Positions 6,393-8,862 of a stretch of DNA of 8,862 nucleotides are shown here, in pieces. The position numbers and the translations under genes were made by a program. Within the stretch, counting starts at the first letter, position 1. Every line of letters starts with the position of its first letter. The notes under the pieces were generated by a model. The model did no database searches. It saw nothing but the letters and a program-made list of their open reading frames with translations, and was not told the origin of the DNA. The stretch lies in NCBI GenBank assembly GCA_002690755.1, contig NZFT01000072.1, forward strand, positions 1 to 8,862, read 5' to 3'. The DNA is from Phycisphaerae bacterium (GTDB taxonomy: Bacteria > Planctomycetota > Phycisphaerae > Phycisphaerales > SM1A02).

Positions 6393-7616
6393 TCAGCCGG
6401 AGACCAGGCTGCTCATCTTGAAGATGGGCAGGATGATCGCCATCGCGATGAAGCCCACGATCGAGCCCATGATCACGATCATCAGCGGCTCGATCATGCT
6501 GGTGACCGCCTTGATCGCTTCGCGAAGAACGCGGTGGTAGTAGTCGCTGACCTCGTCGAGCACTTCACCGAGCTTGCCGGAGTCCTCGCCCGCCGCGACC
6601 ATCTGGATGACGGACTTGGGCAGAAGCGGGGACTTCGCGAGCTGCGTCTGGATCTTCCGACCCTGCCGGACCGAGGCGTGCACGGACCGCCACATCTTCT
6701 TGAACAGGCGGTTTCCCGAGATGTCGCCGGTGATGGCGAGGGTGTCGAGCATGGGTACCCCGGCGTTCAGCAGTTCACCCATGGTGTGGAGGGAACGACT
6801 GATGTAGAGGGCGCGGAACATCCGATTCGCGACGGGCATCGAAAGCTTGGAACGATCCCACCAGAAGCCGCCGAGTTCGGTTCGAACGAAGAGGATGAAC
6901 CCGGTGATCGCGGCCGCCGCGGCGATGAGGATCACCCACCAGAAGCCGACCATGAAGTCCGAGAGCGACATCAGGAACTTCGTGGGGCCGGGAAGGGCCT
7001 CCTCCTTGCCTTCGAACACGCCCGCGAAACGGGGCAGCACGAAGGTCAGCAGGAAGACGGTCACGCCGATCGCCATGGTGGCGATGATCCCCGGGTAGAT
7101 GCTCGCGCCGACCACCATCTTCCGCGTCTCCAGCTCCTGCTGGAGATACGCCGCGATCCGATCGAGCATGCGTGCGAACGCACCACTCATCTCGGATGCC
7201 TTGACCATGCTGATGTAGAGCTGGCCGAAGAGCTTGGGGTGCTTGGAAATCGCCTCGGAGAACTGGCGTCCGCTCTCGATGTCGGACTTGATCTCGAGGA
7301 GGATGCGCTTGAACTTCACGTTGGTGGTCTGTTCCGAGATCCCCTCGAGGGCCTGGCGGATGCTGATGCCGGCGCGGATCATCACCGCGAGCTGGGTCGT
7401 GAAGTCGAGAATCTCCTTCTTGCCCGGCCCGCTCGACCAGCTCAGCTTCTCGCCGAGTCCCGAGAACCGATCCTGCGTCGCGGTGGGGGCCAGCTGGACC
7501 ACGTGGAGTCCCTTGCCCCGGAGCATGGCGGCCGCGGTCGCGGCATCCGCCGCGGCGAGGCCACCGGCTTCGACGCTTCCCGATCCATTGCGGGCCTGAT
7601 AGGTGTACTGGGGCAT
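6393..7616 (-). CDS. pilC: Type IV pilus / type II secretion inner-membrane platform protein (PilC/GspF family)
   Basis: This 407-residue protein has the family's usual length and layout. The N-terminal cytoplasmic MPQYTYQARN and LRGKGLHVVQL (32-42) are followed by two GspF domains (about 70-195 and 272-395). Membrane helices lie near 171-193, 221-244 and 373-398. The paired motifs VKASEMSGAFARMLDRIAAY (138-157) and AAGEDSGKLGEVLDEVSDYY (341-360) mark the duplicated domain; the first copy has Ser where AGE normally has Gly. These proteins sit at the base of the machine and couple the cytoplasmic ATPase to movement of pilin out of the membrane. It lies 22 bp after pilT, in the same operon. The ribosome-binding site is weak (only GAGACGGA further upstream), so it may depend on coupling to pilT. 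PilC and GspF cannot be told apart by sequence; the PilT neighbour favours PilC. Confidence 0.95.
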   Translation of the reverse strand: MPQYTYQARNGSGSVEAGGLAAADAATAAAMLRGKGLHVVQLAPTATQDRFSGLGEKLSWSSGPGKKEILDFTTQLAVMIRAGISIRQALEGISEQTTNVKFKRILLEIKSDIESGRQFSEAISKHPKLFGQLYISMVKASEMSGAFARMLDRIAAYLQQELETRKMVVGASIYPGIIATMAIGVTVFLLTFVLPRFAGVFEGKEEALPGPTKFLMSLSDFMVGFWWVILIAAAAAITGFILFVRTELGGFWWDRSKLSMPVANRMFRALYISRSLHTMGELLNAGVPMLDTLAITGDISGNRLFKKMWRSVHASVRQGRKIQTQLAKSPLLPKSVIQMVAAGEDSGKLGEVLDEVSDYYHRVLREAIKAVTSMIEPLMIVIMGSIVGFIAMAIILPIFKMSSLVSG

Positions 7617-7638
7617 CGTGTCGATTCCGTCTCTCGCC

Positions 7639-8694
7639 TCAGGCGGCGATCATGCGTTCGAGCTTGTCGGGGTTCGCGGACTGGGCGATCGCGTCCTCGC
7701 GACTGATCATTCCGTTGTAGAAGAGCTCCGCGATCGCGGTGTCGAGACCGATCATTCCAAGCTGGCGGTTGGTGTCGATCACGTTCGGGATCTCGAAGGT
7801 CCGCGCCTCCCGGATGATGTTCCGGATCGCGGGCGTGCAGAGCATGATCTCGATCGCCGGGACCATTCCCGAGCGGTCGATCCGGCTGAAGAGGGTCTGG
7901 CTCACGACCGCCTGCAGGGTGTTCGCGAGCATCGATCGGATCTGGTTCTGCTGCCCGGCCGGATACATGTCGATGATCCGCTCGACGGTCTGTGAGGCGT
8001 CGACGGTGTGGAGCGTCGAGAACACGAGGTGCCCCGTCTCCGCGGCGCTGATCGCGAGCGCGGACGTCTCGAGGTCCCGCATCTCACCGACCAGGATGAT
8101 GTCGGGGTCCTGGCGAAGGGCGTGCTTGAGACCGCTGGCGAAGCTGGGCATGTCGGTGCCGAGTTCGCGTTGTTCGATCAGGCACTTGTCGCTTTCGAAC
8201 ACGTATTCCGTCGGATCCTCGAGGGTGATGACATGCTTGCGGTATCGCTCGTTCATCGCCTGGATCATGGCGGCGAGCGTCGTCGACTTGCCGGAGCCGG
8301 TGTCGCCGGTCACGAGGACCAGGCCTCGCGGCAGGTAGGTGAGCCGGGAGATGACTTCCGGCAGGTTGAGATCCGCGAGCGGTGGCACCGTCGACTTGAT
8401 TCCACGAAGGGCGAGGCCGACCACGCCCTTCTGAAGGTGGGCGTTGACGCGGTAGCGCTGAAGCCCCGTCACCTCGTAGGAGAAGTCGAGGTCCATCTCC
8501 GCGTCGAAGGTCGCGAGCTGCGCGGGCGTCAGCATCTGTTCCAACGCGCGGCGGAGACCATCCGCCGTGAGCGGCGGGCACTCCATCGCGGTCATGACCG
8601 TGTGCACCCGCACCATCGGTGCATGACCGGCCACGAGATGGATGTCGGACGCGTCCTGTTCGAACGCCTGTCGAAGAATGTCGTTGAGATGCAT
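7639..8694 (-). CDS. pilT: Type IV pilus retraction ATPase PilT
   Basis: PilT is a hexameric cytoplasmic ATPase that pulls the pilus back by returning pilin to the membrane, driving twitching motility and DNA uptake. The protein has 351 residues, the normal length. It has an N-terminal PAS-like domain with DASDIHLVAGHAPMVRV (14-30), Walker A GDTGSGKST (130-138), an Asp box TLEDPTEYVF (157-166), Walker B DIILVGEMRD (198-207) with Glu204, a His box TGHLVFSTLHT (220-230) and AIRNIIRE (289-296). The last is close to the AIRNLIRE hallmark that separates PilT from PilB and GspE. The tetracysteine zinc motif of PilB/GspE is absent. GGAG lies 6 nt before the ATG. It is the first complete gene of the operon. 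No extension ATPase is in the window. Confidence 0.97.
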   Translation of the reverse strand: MHLNDILRQAFEQDASDIHLVAGHAPMVRVHTVMTAMECPPLTADGLRRALEQMLTPAQLATFDAEMDLDFSYEVTGLQRYRVNAHLQKGVVGLALRGIKSTVPPLADLNLPEVISRLTYLPRGLVLVTGDTGSGKSTTLAAMIQAMNERYRKHVITLEDPTEYVFESDKCLIEQRELGTDMPSFASGLKHALRQDPDIILVGEMRDLETSALAISAAETGHLVFSTLHTVDASQTVERIIDMYPAGQQNQIRSMLANTLQAVVSQTLFSRIDRSGMVPAIEIMLCTPAIRNIIREARTFEIPNVIDTNRQLGMIGLDTAIAELFYNGMISREDAIAQSANPDKLERMIAA

Positions 8695-8711
8695 CTGCCA
8701 CTCCGCCGGAT

Positions 8712-8731
8712 GAAGGAAACGAACTTCCTTC
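8712..8731 (-). repeat. Perfect 7-bp inverted repeat in the pilT leader
   Basis: GAAGGAA (8712-8718) and TTCCTTC (8725-8731) form a perfect 7-bp stem with a 6-nt loop, ending about 8 bp before the pilT ribosome-binding site. No T run follows on either strand, so it is not a clear intrinsic terminator. It could be a leader hairpin or a protein-binding dyad. Confidence 0.45.
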
Positions 8732-8743
8732 GGTGCATCGGTC

Positions 8744-8758
8744 GGGTGGGGGGGCGGG
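8744..8758 (+). other. Potential G-quadruplex with one-base loops
   Basis: Fifteen bases contain four G-triplets with single-base loops (GGG-T-GGG-G-GGG-C-GGG), a pattern known to fold very stably. It is on the plus strand, which is the template strand for pilT, about 50 bp upstream of the pilT start. The motif is seen directly; any effect on transcription is inference. Confidence 0.5.
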
Positions 8759-8787
8759 TTGACCGGAACCTGGCGGGTTCGGCTGGA

Positions 8788-8862
8788 TCAGGGGCCCGCG
8801 GGAGCGTCGTCCGGCGATTCCGGTGATGCGGATGCCGCGGCTCGTTCCAGCGTGAAGGTGCC
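8788..8862 (-). CDS. Possible C-terminal end of an upstream minus-strand gene
   Basis: One minus-strand frame is open from the window edge for 24 codons, reads GTFTLERAAASASPESPD and so on, and ends at TGA 8790-8788. The third-position bias to G/C fits coding sequence, and the Ala/Pro/Ser-rich end resembles a flexible C-terminal tail. No family is recognised; in particular it lacks the usual end of PilB/GspE. If real, it lies 93 bp before pilT in the same direction and could be part of the same operon. The length is too short to exclude chance. Confidence 0.4.
   Translation of the reverse strand, partial: GTFTLERAAASASPESPDDAPAGP

Noticed and set aside
5790..7706. A 638-codon open frame on the plus strand across the PilV-like and PilC genes
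   Set aside because: It is a shadow of two well-supported genes with proper prepilin and GspF motifs. Its translation is low-complexity (runs of Arg, His, Asp, Gly) with no motif.
8008..8826. A 272-codon plus-strand frame opposite pilT
   Set aside because: PilT is certain on the other strand, and this frame has no domain and no ribosome-binding site.
1..8862. CRISPR array, tRNA, rRNA, insertion sequence or phage gene
   Set aside because: No regularly spaced repeats, no tRNA-like cloverleaf or conserved rRNA stretch was noticed, and no transposase or integrase motif appears in any frame.

Overview
The window is GC-rich, gene-dense bacterial DNA. It holds two complete plus-strand genes on the left, a minus-strand type IV pilus/type II secretion operon on the right, and the cut end of a further gene at each edge. 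A large PilX/GspK-like pilin next to PilT, a PilC/GspF platform protein and minor pseudopilins, together with strong G/C third-position bias and weak promoters, suggests a planctomycete, possibly Phycisphaerae. That placement is inference from gene style only; there is no rRNA or marker gene to confirm it.

Left part (1-650). At the edge, the first 30 codons of a phosphohexose mutase (GlmM/ManB type) run leftward. Divergent to it is a short QueD/PTPS-family gene (179-550). Its zinc histidines are intact, but the residues aligning with the catalytic Cys and the Asp-His pair are replaced. Its start codon lies 6 nt after a TATACT hexamer, so its mRNA may be leaderless. The 100-bp gap that follows is packed with small inverted repeats and an 11-bp direct repeat and carries a TAGAAT -10-like box. 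It leads into ppk.

Middle (651-2810). This is a full-length polyphosphate kinase 1 with both active-site histidines. Its stop lies 6 bp from the stop of the convergent pilus operon, with no clear terminator between them.

Right part (2817-8694, minus strand, transcribed right to left). The order is pilT (retraction ATPase), pilC/gspF (membrane platform), a PilV/GspI-like pseudopilin, a 798-residue PilX/GspK-like protein with four EF-hand/dockerin-like calcium loops and a repeat-bearing, possibly beta-solenoid region, and a PilW/GspJ-like pseudopilin that starts on TTG with a 4-base overlap. Gaps are 22, 15, 40 and -4 bp, which fits one operon. The last three resemble the GspI-GspK-GspJ tip complex, so the operon appears to encode a retraction motor, a platform and a pilus or pseudopilus tip. 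No major pilin, extension ATPase or secretin is in view. Upstream of pilT lie a hairpin, a potential G-quadruplex and the possible C-terminal end of another minus-strand gene.

The most notable items are the calcium-loop-bearing giant tip pilin and the catalytically divergent QueD homologue. I did not find a clearly new multi-gene defence or mobile system.
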